A stretch of 64,000 bases of DNA. It comes from Kiritimatiellia bacterium. Its GTDB lineage: Bacteria; Verrucomicrobiota; Kiritimatiellia; RFP12; UBA1067. The notes beneath the pieces are model-generated. The model was given only the letters and a program-made list of their open reading frames with translations, had not been told where the DNA came from and did not search any database. The position numbers and the translations under genes are program-made. Location: positions 1 to 64,000 of the forward strand of contig JAFTCL010000009.1 in the NCBI GenBank assembly GCA_017454745.1, written 5' to 3'. Shown piece after piece: positions 34,320-42,195 of this stretch (position 1 is the stretch's first letter; the number at the start of each line of letters is the position of its first letter).

Positions 34320-36527
34320 TCACTTCGCAAGGCTCTTCAAGACGCGGCGGAAGTTCTCCTCAGTGCGAGGAAGAGTCGGCTTGAGCGATTCAAGCGGTTG
34401 CTTCTTTAGTTCAAGCCGTTCCTGCTCCACATTGCCGACTACGGGAGTTTTACGGTCATCGGCGGCCACCGCCTTTGCCAATGCCTCCGCAACGCGCCGC
34501 ACATGTGGCGCATACCAATAACGCGCCAGCTCGTACTGGTGGCTGCGGCAGTAATCGCATGACGCGTTCTCGAATAGCGTCTTGGTGAAATCGGGATTGC
34601 GGACCTTCTCCACGGCATCAAGCCGCTGGAAAGATTCCCAAAGCGAATAGTCGGTGTCCAGCGCTAACAAGTCGGCCATCTTATCGCACAACGCGGCGAT
34701 GCGCTCAATACGGCCATGGAGGTCGCCGCCGTCGCGTTTCCCGTTCCGCCAGGCGGTGAAATCGCGGCTGAACTCAAAAACGCGCAACGCGATCACGCGG
34801 TCAAGAACCATGCGGGCGATGTCGATCGTGTCACGACGAATAAAAGCATCGTCCCACGGCACATAGGCGAGCAACGCGAACACATCTTCCGCCTCGGCGA
34901 CGGGTTTAGTCCATTTCGCGATGAGCGCGGAATTGTCCTTAACCTCACTGCCGATGGAAAGCACCGCCCGCGAATAGTTCTGCCCCCAATCCCGAAGGTA
35001 GGATGCGGGCAGCGCCGCCTTCCACGCGGCTTTCATCAGTGCGGAATGCTCCCCGTAGCGGCTCGCGCACATCTCGTCCAACACATCGCCGTGCGGCACG
35101 GGTCTAGCAGACCAAGCATTCTCCGTGAAGAACCGGAGACAAAGTGTGTCGGTGTGGCTGGACTCCGGCCAAAAAATGTAGCCTTTGCAGAACGGGTCAT
35201 TCTGCACCGCCTTCTGCCGTTCCTCGATAACCGGGTAATTCGCCCTCGCGTCAAGCGCCTTTTCATAGGCTAGGAAAATGGAGTACGTGTATGGGAATTT
35301 TCCCACGACTCCCCAATTCAGGAAATGGTTGGTGCCGTGCGACACATCCGCCTCATAGTCCCAAATGATATCACGCGCCGGATCGAGGCGGGGCAGCAGC
35401 GCTTTGACCTCGTCCGGTTTCCAAGTGCTGTAGAAATCCCACCCGGCGATCAACACCTTGGAATCCGGATAGTCGCGATGGGCCCGGGCGAGAAACTTGT
35501 CGAGCGCCTCGATCTTCAGGTCAAAATTCCGCTGGCGGTCTTTGTAGCACCGGCGTTCGCCAAGCCCAATGGTGTGCAGCAATTGTGGCGGCGGGGCTCC
35601 CACACCGTATTGCGACACCGCGGTCTTGGTCAATTTCCAATACTCATCTGCCCACTTCTCGTCACGGATGTCCCAAACGCGGCCGTTGCGCTCGCTGTAG
35701 TGGTTCACTTCCTGCGGCAGGAGCGGCGGCTGTTTCTTGTTCAGGAAATCCTCCGGCGTACGCGAATACCAGTGCGACATGGTGCCGAAATCCTCCGGTG
35801 CCAAAAGCCCGCGCTCAAAAGCGTATTTCTGAAGCCGCTTACGCAGTTCCCCGCGATACTGGAGACTCCAGAACAGCGAACGGTCGTCATATCCCTTTCC
35901 GGCGCCGGGCAACGGCTTTGACGGATCGGGATACGCGCAAGTGTCCGGGAAAGTCAATTGGAACAAGTCATCTTGGCCAATGCGCAGCATGAAGACGTTC
36001 AGCCGTCGTTTCAAGATCCAATCAATCTCTTTCCTCCAATCCTCAGGCCCCCAATGTTCCGCCTGAAATCGCGTCAACCCGCGATGGGCGAAATAACGGA
36101 TGCCGCGATATTCGAAATGTGCCTCTTCCTTCACGTTGAGATTGGCGAAGTCGAGCGAATCCCGCTTCGGCACGACATCGCCGTCCCAAAACCAATGGCA
36201 CCCGCCGCGGCGTTCCAATAGGTCGTACAGTCCGTACCAGACACTGCGCAAATTAGAGCCGGTTATGGTTACGGCGACATCCCCGGAAACAATTGTGTAG
36301 GCGTCTTTGCCGGACGCGGAAACTTTCGGATCGACCGCAAACGCCACCAACCCGTCCGGCACGGCCTTGCCAGTAATCTGCCGATAGTATTTCGCGAATT
36401 CCGCCCTTTGCAAGGCAAACGCATCAGAAGTTGCCCCGTTGACGGCAAACGGAACAAACGCCGCCGAAAACAGCACCGCAGCCGCAACTGAACACACGAC
36501 TAAACGGTTTGATTTTTCACTAAACAT
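34320..36527 (-). CDS. secreted GH89-like (alpha-N-acetylglucosaminidase-type) protein
   Basis: A 735-residue protein with a signal peptide (about 1-31). An N-terminal alpha/beta domain ends WYGLYDLLERRGGCHWFW, a feature shared by GH20b/GH67N/NAGLU-N-like domains. The barrel contains DWRKEIDWILKRRLN followed by RIGQDDLFQLTF, which parallels WEREIDWMALxGIN and GQExxW of alpha-N-acetylglucosaminidases (GH89). HTIGLGERRC and GYIFWPESSHTD contain glutamates in places where GH89 catalytic residues are expected. The match is by eye and the family is not certain; a DUF4838-type glycosidase is the alternative. It heads the minus-strand glycan cluster. Confidence 0.55.
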   Translation of the reverse strand: MFSEKSNRLVVCSVAAAVLFSAAFVPFAVNGATSDAFALQRAEFAKYYRQITGKAVPDGLVAFAVDPKVSASGKDAYTIVSGDVAVTITGSNLRSVWYGLYDLLERRGGCHWFWDGDVVPKRDSLDFANLNVKEEAHFEYRGIRYFAHRGLTRFQAEHWGPEDWRKEIDWILKRRLNVFMLRIGQDDLFQLTFPDTCAYPDPSKPLPGAGKGYDDRSLFWSLQYRGELRKRLQKYAFERGLLAPEDFGTMSHWYSRTPEDFLNKKQPPLLPQEVNHYSERNGRVWDIRDEKWADEYWKLTKTAVSQYGVGAPPPQLLHTIGLGERRCYKDRQRNFDLKIEALDKFLARAHRDYPDSKVLIAGWDFYSTWKPDEVKALLPRLDPARDIIWDYEADVSHGTNHFLNWGVVGKFPYTYSIFLAYEKALDARANYPVIEERQKAVQNDPFCKGYIFWPESSHTDTLCLRFFTENAWSARPVPHGDVLDEMCASRYGEHSALMKAAWKAALPASYLRDWGQNYSRAVLSIGSEVKDNSALIAKWTKPVAEAEDVFALLAYVPWDDAFIRRDTIDIARMVLDRVIALRVFEFSRDFTAWRNGKRDGGDLHGRIERIAALCDKMADLLALDTDYSLWESFQRLDAVEKVRNPDFTKTLFENASCDYCRSHQYELARYWYAPHVRRVAEALAKAVAADDRKTPVVGNVEQERLELKKQPLESLKPTLPRTEENFRRVLKSLAK

Positions 36528-36571
36528 ACTAAATCCCCCGTTATAACGCCACTAACTCAATCCGTATCGCG

Positions 36572-36841
36572 TCAAGGCTGCCTGACAATACCGAACACCA
36601 ACCCGCCGGATGCTGCCGGCATGGGCACCACCTCGCGCACCGTTGCCGGGATAGTGATTGACGTCAATTGCGAGCACGCCACAAAAGCCGAATCCATAAT
36701 CTTGCGCACCGGCAGTCCGTCAATCGTCTTTATCATCATAAATTCACCCCCGGTTAAAACCCCGCGCCAACGATTCACCTTACCGCAGCTGCCATCCCGG
36801 TTTGTGTCTTTTTCCCATTCGCAATTACCATTGTAACACAA
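36572..36841 (-). pseudogene. fragment of a BspA-like leucine-rich-repeat protein
   Basis: An 89-codon ORF whose residues about 38-70 (IDGLPVRKIMDSAFVACSQL, then TSITIPATV) are one LRR_5/BspA-type repeat. The flanks are not recognisable: there is no signal peptide and no second repeat. BspA-like surface proteins normally carry many such repeats, so this is best read as a remnant. It lies between the GH89-like gene and an accessory island with other broken genes. Confidence 0.6.
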
Positions 36842-36969
36842 TTTCTCCGGAAATCACATAACAAATCGTACAGAACGGTTTTTTTTGCAAAACGAAAACT
36901 GCGGCGGAGCGGGTTCCCCTACCCGCGCCAGCATTCCCCGCGCAATCTCCTGCCACTCTTCAGAGAATC

Positions 36970-37043
36970 TGTCCCGTTTTACGATAGGTTGACACTCTCT
37001 TATTGACCTAAAGGAAAGTGTCAACCTATCGTAAAACAGGACA
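36970..37043. repeat. long inverted repeat IR2
   Basis: A 27-nt arm (36970-36996, containing GTTTTACGATAGGTTGACAC) pairs with 37017-37043 with one mismatch around a 20-nt loop. It begins 37 nt after the stop (37081) of the frameshifted minus-strand gene. No T-run follows. Similar in position and partly in sequence to IR1 at 33114. Confidence 0.8.
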
Positions 37044-37080
37044 AACTGTGGTTACAACTACGGAACGGCACAAGTAGTTG

Positions 37081-38167
37081 TCACGGCGCGATGTTTGGCT
37101 GTTTCTCTCGTTCATTTGGATAGTTCAAGCTATGGTAAGGCAAAAATTCAAGATTAGTGTCGTTCTCTGTAGGATTTGTGTAGATGTTGATACTAAGTCG
37201 GGCCGCCCCTCTATCACTCTTTAAGGGGTGCAAATAAGTAAAAACCACTGGCACATAAATTTTTCCATAATAAACCCCTATCCGTTTCCCATCAGGGGAA
37301 AACCGAGGACGAACGCGAAAAATCAGACATTTTTTCCATATTGGTAATCATGCCACGTTCATCAAAATTGGTGATCTCTCGATATGCATTGAATTTTTTT
37401 TTAAGAGTGATGGAAGTCATGAATGTTTGGTTTGAGTCAGCGTAATGCGGGGACTTTAATCCACTGTCTTCAATATTTGCTGGATAAAAACCGCATTCTT
37501 GGTCTGCCCATGTCATAGTAAGGGTTCCTTCCAAAAGATTACCATTATTAGGTTCATTAGGATTACCTTCAAAACCTTTCCCTGTGAATTCAAATAAAAG
37601 ATCCGCATGTTCACCGTTCCCAAATGGTTGAATCCAATCCATTTTGAACACATCAAATCCATATATCGTATTTAGTTTAGGAAAGTAATAATCATAATTA
37701 TGAAATTCAGAATGCGCATACATCGGAATCGGATTACGCTTGCGTTTTAATACCACTTTATGCTCAATTCCATATGGTTGCCACTTTCCGTCTTTCAGTG
37801 ATGCGCCAGACAGGCCGGGAATGTAAAAACCGCCGTGGGTATAATAGTACCCGTCTTTGTTGACGGAATACCGCACATCGCCTATCGTTGCGCCCCGAAC
37901 CACCAAAGCACCCTTTCGGTCCGTCACGCCATTCACCCCGTTGTGGTCGGTTGACCAGAGTAATAGCCCGGCACTGATTTTCGCGCCGGAAACGGGAGTC
38001 CCCTCCTCATCAACCACCTTGAACACTATCTTGGCCTTTGCCCCGAACGTTTTTGCCTGCTTGAGGGAATCACCAACCACCACCATGCGGGGCAGGTTTG
38101 TCGCCCCAAGCAACCATATCGCGCCAATGATTCCAATGAATGTAACCAATGTCTTGCTCTTCATCAT
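37081..38167 (-). pseudogene. frameshifted exported protein with a carboxypeptidase-regulatory-like domain
   Basis: The uninterrupted frame (38167 to 37292) gives 291 residues with an N-terminal membrane/signal segment (TLVTFIGIIGAIWLLG), a beta-sandwich carboxypeptidase-D-regulatory-like part (IVFKVVDEEGTPVSGAKI) and a family core shared with the next gene (RNPIPMY, FGNGEHAD). It ends abruptly SDFSRSSSVFP. Skipping one base in the A5 run at 37318-37322 (T5 on the coding strand) reopens the frame as SDFRVRPRFSPDGKRIGVYY and continues about 80 codons to a stop at 37081. So the gene carries a one-base insertion or a homopolymer sequencing error; programmed frameshifting is less likely. AAAGGGG precedes the start. 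Confidence 0.75.
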
Positions 38168-38233
38168 AGCCCAACCCCTTTCTCAAGAAAATCATCATAG
38201 AGTTGAACGGCCAAAATCCTCAACTGCCGAAAT

Positions 38234-38262
38234 ATGATAGTCCGGACGGAAGGAAAAGTAAA
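38234..38262 (-). promoter_or_regulatory. promoter of the frameshifted gene, copy of the one at 40564
   Basis: Minus strand TTTACT (38262-38257), 17-bp spacer, TATCAT (38239-38234). The same boxes, spacing and upstream block (TTTTCTGGnnnTACCnCTTTA) occur at 40564-40592. The rest of the 38168-38451 gap shows no gene; a small AGCCGTT tandem repeat is near 38388. Confidence 0.65.
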
Positions 38263-38451
38263 GCGGTATTGCCAGAAAATACAAGTTTCACATTCTTAAC
38301 CGCGCTACCAGCGGGCGGTTAAATGCCTGCGCGGCTTTGAAAACTTATTTAGCCGCAAAGGGCGGAATGATGAGTCGTTTGCAGCTAGCCGTTAGCCGTT
38401 AGTGATAAACCGTCAAACGGTAAAACCAATTTCTGCACGATCTGATAATCA

Positions 38452-39594
38452 TTAATTTGTTGCTGTGTCTTGCTGATTGGTGGGTATGCGGGCCCAACCG
38501 GTCGGGCCTGTATAACCAATCCTCTTAAGGTGCTCTTTTGTGCGGCTCTTGGTAAATCCCAATGCGCCAATTAGCGGATCTGCGCCAATCCCGCGACCTG
38601 ACAAATTCTTCTTGGGATCAGCCTCCACGTTGGTGTCACCGACATTAGGGTTTAAGTAATACCAGCATTTGCTTAATCCTATGCAATTCAAAATTTTCCC
38701 GTACTGCCCCAAAATCTCTCCGCCAGCACCCGTGCGCGATCTGATGCGGATATAAAAGGCGTCGTTCGTCCCGATGTTTGTGGACAAAGCCCTGCGCCCT
38801 CGGACCGTCTTCGCAAAACAATATCGGTTAGTGTAACCGTCCAACGGGGCGTTATACCCGCCCGTCAAACCGCTTCCGTTGTTATAGGTTATCGCCTGCC
38901 CGTTCGCGTTCGTTCTTATGATGCCGTCGGCGACACCGTTGGTCATATAAAGCGTGTAACAGAAATCGAAATTCCCTCTAGACAACACGTTTGTCACGCA
39001 CCAGTCGATAACCATATCCGGGATTTCACCGGATCCGAATGGCGGCAGCCAATCGCCCTTAACGAAATCAAAGGAGGCCACCTCGTTTGTCGGATAAAAA
39101 CTGGTGACGTCCGGGTAACGACCGCCGCCAAAAAACGTTCCCACATTTCCTTCAGGCATTATAGACTGGTACATTGGGATGGGGTTCCTTATCTCGTCCA
39201 GCGTTATGGTCACCCCGTGCCGGTTGCTCGGCGAATAGATCTGGTCATAACTTATGATGTTCTCGTTTTCGTATGAGTAGTAATGGTACGCATTCACGAT
39301 TACCATAACATTTTCCTGAGCCTTGCCGCTAACCGAGACCGTGCCGTTTTCAGGGGTCAACTTATAAAACTCCAGACTGTACCCCTTGGCGGAAACATCG
39401 GTAAAATATCCCCTAACCAAAGCGTCTTTTATGGGATTCCCGTTTCGGTCAACAACCCTAAAATCCACGGTTATCCGCTTGTACCACGGTTCCTTCCCGC
39501 TCTGCTGGGTGAGGCAGTATATCGGCAATGACACCATCGCCAAGACCCAAAACAGCAAAACATAGTTAAACCGTCCGCTCATACGTTCACTCAT
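38452..39594 (-). CDS. exported protein of unknown function, paralogue of 37081-38167
   Basis: A 380-residue protein with an N-terminal membrane/signal segment (YVLLFWVLAMVSLPIYCLTQ) and a beta-rich N-terminal domain (ITVDFRVVDRNGNPIKDALV). It shares RNPIPMY, FDFVKGDWLPPFGSGE and an aromatic-rich middle with the neighbouring frameshifted gene (KMDWIQPFGNGE), so the two define a small family in this genome. AAGGAGG lies 6 nt before the ATG, which overlaps the stop of the upstream small ORF (ATGA). No enzymatic motif is recognised. Likely periplasmic or surface. Confidence 0.7.
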   Translation of the reverse strand: MSERMSGRFNYVLLFWVLAMVSLPIYCLTQQSGKEPWYKRITVDFRVVDRNGNPIKDALVRGYFTDVSAKGYSLEFYKLTPENGTVSVSGKAQENVMVIVNAYHYYSYENENIISYDQIYSPSNRHGVTITLDEIRNPIPMYQSIMPEGNVGTFFGGGRYPDVTSFYPTNEVASFDFVKGDWLPPFGSGEIPDMVIDWCVTNVLSRGNFDFCYTLYMTNGVADGIIRTNANGQAITYNNGSGLTGGYNAPLDGYTNRYCFAKTVRGRRALSTNIGTNDAFYIRIRSRTGAGGEILGQYGKILNCIGLSKCWYYLNPNVGDTNVEADPKKNLSGRGIGADPLIGALGFTKSRTKEHLKRIGYTGPTGWARIPTNQQDTATN

Positions 39595-39842
39595 CGCATT
39601 CCTCCTTGTGTCGTGATTTCGTCAAAAAGCGTGTGTACACCCAAATAAGAGACATCCTTCATATCGTTATGCAGCCAGGCTTGTTTATCGCGGATCCTTT
39701 TCGGCCAACAATCGTTATCCAAAAATCTCTTTTCTATCAAATCATATTCTTTATATTTATTATTTAACTTCAACTTCAAATTCAACTTTAAACTGGTGGT
39801 CCCCAATAAAGGAGTCAGCGCGGGGATCCCTTTGGCCAGCAT
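39591..39842 (-). CDS. small ORF of unknown function, possibly the C-terminus of a broken larger protein
   Basis: An 83-residue frame from ATG 39842. It is AT-rich compared with the GC-rich sequence just upstream. It starts MLAKGIPALTPLLGTTS, passes a run of K/L/N alternation (LKLNLKLKLN) encoded by hexamer repeats at 39766-39795, and ends in a charged, aromatic segment (DKQAWLHNDMKDVSYLGVHT). The frame extends upstream to 39974 but that part overlaps RCC1-like sequence in another frame. Its stop overlaps the next start (ATGA at 39594). It may be the displaced C-terminus of a larger polymorphic or RCC1-type protein. Not recognised. Confidence 0.45.
   Translation of the reverse strand: MLAKGIPALTPLLGTTSLKLNLKLKLNNKYKEYDLIEKRFLDNDCWPKRIRDKQAWLHNDMKDVSYLGVHTLFDEITTQGGMR
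39766..39795. repeat. degenerate hexamer repeat
   Basis: Five consecutive units AACTTC, AACTTC, AAATTC, AACTTT, AAACTG. On the minus strand they encode alternating Lys, Leu and Asn inside the 83-residue ORF. The unit is divisible by three, so length changes would keep frame. Confidence 0.6.
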
Positions 39843-39847
39843 CTCGT

Positions 39848-40514
39848 CTATCTGCTGCCGGCGGCGAGGAAGGGGGAGCCGCCCTGGTCCACCGCCGCCA
39901 CCGCGCCCTCGGTTCAGCTGACGTCGAGCGCGGACGCCAGCCTGGGGTCGGAGAACGCGTCGCGCCATTTCCACGTCCCGGACTGGAGTCCGTACTCAAG
40001 CGCCTCGCCGTCGCTGCGCACCGCCGCCACCCGGCCGAGGCCGTTCCCGGCCAGATAGAACCACTCCAGCCCGGACGCCGCGCTCAGGTTGGTAGTCGCG
40101 GCGGTGTAGCTGGCGGAAGCGCCGGAGGTGCGCCGGTACGCGGTGAGCTTGAGCGGGGTGAGGATGGCGGCGGCGTTGCCCACGCGGCAGCTGCCGTCCG
40201 AGCGCAGCGCCGCGTCCCATTTTGACCCGGCGGAGCAGGAGACCGCGTCCGTCGTGTTGGTGAAGGTCGAGGCGGTTCGGGCCAGCGCGTTGGTGCCGGA
40301 GTACTTGAGCACGCCGGTCCTGCCGCCGGGAAGCATGAACATGAAGTGGTCCAGCCCCGCCGACAGCGAGTGCGCCCGGGTCGCCGTCGTGTTCCCAAAG
40401 CAGCACCGCCAGGCCGGATTCGATCCCGTCGGGTATGCCGTCGCCGTCGGTGTCCAGAGCGAGGGCCCGCGCCGACAGGTAAAGGCAAAAGGCTGAAATC
40501 AGAAATCTTTTCAT
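39848..40514 (-). pseudogene. broken RCC1-like secreted protein gene
   Basis: It starts MKRFLISAFCLYLSARALA (signal peptide) followed by DTDGDGIPDGIE, a TSP3-type calcium motif. After LLW the frame must shift by one base near 40394-40396 to continue as TRAHSLSAGLDHFMFMLPGG, AVSCSAGSKWDAALRSDGSC and GRVAAVRSDGEAL, which resemble RCC1/BNR-type propeller repeats. A TGA at 39914-39916 then interrupts; the same frame goes on GAVAAVDQGGSPFLAAGSR to a stop at 39848. At least one frameshift and one nonsense change separate pieces of one gene. The next ORF (39842) may be its former C-terminus after another shift. Confidence 0.65.
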
Positions 40515-40563
40515 CGCGGACGGCATAACCGGGATTAACGCAACCGTAACCAAAACTGGGCTT

Positions 40564-40592
40564 ATGATAGGCCAAATGATTGGAAAAGTAAA
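40564..40592 (-). promoter_or_regulatory. promoter of the RCC1-like pseudogene
   Basis: Minus strand TTTACT (40592-40587), 17-bp spacer, TATCAT (40569-40564), with the same upstream block as the promoter at 38234-38262. The start codon at 40514 lies about 43 nt after the expected transcription start. Confidence 0.65.
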
Positions 40593-40611
40593 GTGGTAAT
40601 ACCAGAAAAAT

Positions 40612-42195
40612 TCATTTCTTTAGTCCGGTCTCGCGCACTACCGACTTTTCGCAACACGCTTTGACCGAAGCCTCGCCCGCATAGATACGGATTGCGCCTT
40701 TGGTACGGGTGATGCCGGTGTAGAGAATTTCACGAGTCAGAAGCGGCAAATCGGCTTTCGGCGGCATGACAATCGATACATTACCGAATTCCGACCCTTG
40801 CGCCTTATGGATGGTGGTCGCAAACGCCAACTCGGTGTCGTTTAGCAATTCCAAACGAATCTTGCGGACACCCCTTTCCAATGTCTGTAGGTAAATGTAT
40901 TGCGGCTCGTCAGGCATAACCACGCCGACATCACCGTTTTGCACCTCCAGCGAATGGTCGTTCCGCGTAATCATCACAGGCATCGGACATTTCTTGCCAA
41001 GCTGCCGTTTAATGTACTCATTCAGGCTTTCGGCGCCGTACGGCCCTTTCCGAAGGACGCAGAGGACGCGAAATCCGTTGAGTTTTTCCAGAGCCGCCAC
41101 CGCCCCGGAACATTGGGAAAACTCCCCGAATCCGTTACGAACCGTGTTCTGGAAATCGTACCATCTTGCAGGCTCAAAAGGATCTTTCCCTGAAATATCC
41201 CGAAAACCGGCCTCTTTATCCTCCCGCAACACCGCCATCACCGCATCGAAACTCCCGTCCCTGCCGCTGTTGACGGCGGACGCCAGACAATCAATCGTAC
41301 CGCCCGACGGGAAACGCTTGCTAATCATAAGCTTAGCGACATTATGATCGAACAAGTCGCACAGGTCTCCAAACACCCGCCCCTGCTCCACGGAGGCCAG
41401 CTGATGAGAATCGCCTATCAGCGTCAAAGCGCACTCCGGCGGCAACGCGTCCAGCAACTTCGCCATCAGCGGCAACCCGATCATACTAGCCTCATCGACA
41501 ACGAGCCAGTCCATCGGCAGCGGATTCGAACGATTATGTTTGAACGACACAAAATCCGGATTCGTCCCCAACAGCGCGTGAAGCGTGGTTGCGGGCTGGA
41601 TACCGTCCAGCAGTCCCTGTTTTTTCAGATCCGCAAGCGATTCGTTGATGCGCGCGGCGGCCTTGCCGGTCGGGGCGGCAAGGGCAATCCGGGCGTCGGG
41701 CATACGCTCCCGCAGCAGGTTCACCGCCTTCCCGAGCGTGAACGTCTTGCCTGTACCGGGGCCGCCCGTGAGAATCGAGAAGCGGTACGCCAACAGGGTG
41801 GGGATCGCCGAGAGCTGGTCTTCCGGACGCAACATGACATACTCTTCCCGCTGCGGAACGGAGACATCGGAAAGCCAAGGGGCGCAAGACATGGCGGTGA
41901 CACGGCTACGAACAATCTGCTCGTATCGCCAATTCCGGCGAGTATAGAGCAAATCGCCAAACCGCACAAATGGCGTGTCAACCGCGTCCGGATTGGTATC
42001 AGCCGTGACAACGGAGACGATTCCCGGCACTTCGTCCAACAACGCCGCCTCATCGCGGCTCAACCGGCAGCACACATTTCCGCCGTCGGTCTCATCATAG
42101 TCGTCCGATGCCCCGATGGCGCGAACGCAGAGTTTCGCCACATCTTCACGCCCGCCCGTCATCCGCTTTACCAGATCCGCGATTGCCGTTTTCAT
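40612..42195 (-). CDS. recD: exodeoxyribonuclease V alpha chain (RecD helicase)
   Basis: A 527-residue SF1B helicase of the RecBCD complex (5'-3' translocation during double-strand-break repair). Walker A is GGPGTGKT (144-151), followed by ALAAPTGKAAARINESL (motif Ia), VVDEASMIGLPLM (motif II), LIGDSHQLASV (motif III) and the C-terminal UvrD-C2-type FATTIHKAQGSEF (motif V/VI region). It is shorter than E. coli RecD (608) mainly at the N-terminus. Its start overlaps the recB stop by 4 nt; last gene of the recC-recB-recD operon. Confidence 0.92.
   Translation of the reverse strand: MKTAIADLVKRMTGGREDVAKLCVRAIGASDDYDETDGGNVCCRLSRDEAALLDEVPGIVSVVTADTNPDAVDTPFVRFGDLLYTRRNWRYEQIVRSRVTAMSCAPWLSDVSVPQREEYVMLRPEDQLSAIPTLLAYRFSILTGGPGTGKTFTLGKAVNLLRERMPDARIALAAPTGKAAARINESLADLKKQGLLDGIQPATTLHALLGTNPDFVSFKHNRSNPLPMDWLVVDEASMIGLPLMAKLLDALPPECALTLIGDSHQLASVEQGRVFGDLCDLFDHNVAKLMISKRFPSGGTIDCLASAVNSGRDGSFDAVMAVLREDKEAGFRDISGKDPFEPARWYDFQNTVRNGFGEFSQCSGAVAALEKLNGFRVLCVLRKGPYGAESLNEYIKRQLGKKCPMPVMITRNDHSLEVQNGDVGVVMPDEPQYIYLQTLERGVRKIRLELLNDTELAFATTIHKAQGSEFGNVSIVMPPKADLPLLTREILYTGITRTKGAIRIYAGEASVKACCEKSVVRETGLKK

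Noticed and set aside
38452..39594. Lipoprotein call for the 380-residue exported protein because of a Cys after the hydrophobic segment
   Set aside because: The segment SLPIYCLTQ lacks a proper lipobox (no L-[AS]-[GA]-C), so only an export or anchor signal is claimed.
40084..40575. 163-residue Arg/Pro/Ala-rich frame over the RCC1-like region
   Set aside because: Wrong frame of GC-rich sequence; the RCC1-like motifs and signal peptide lie in other frames.
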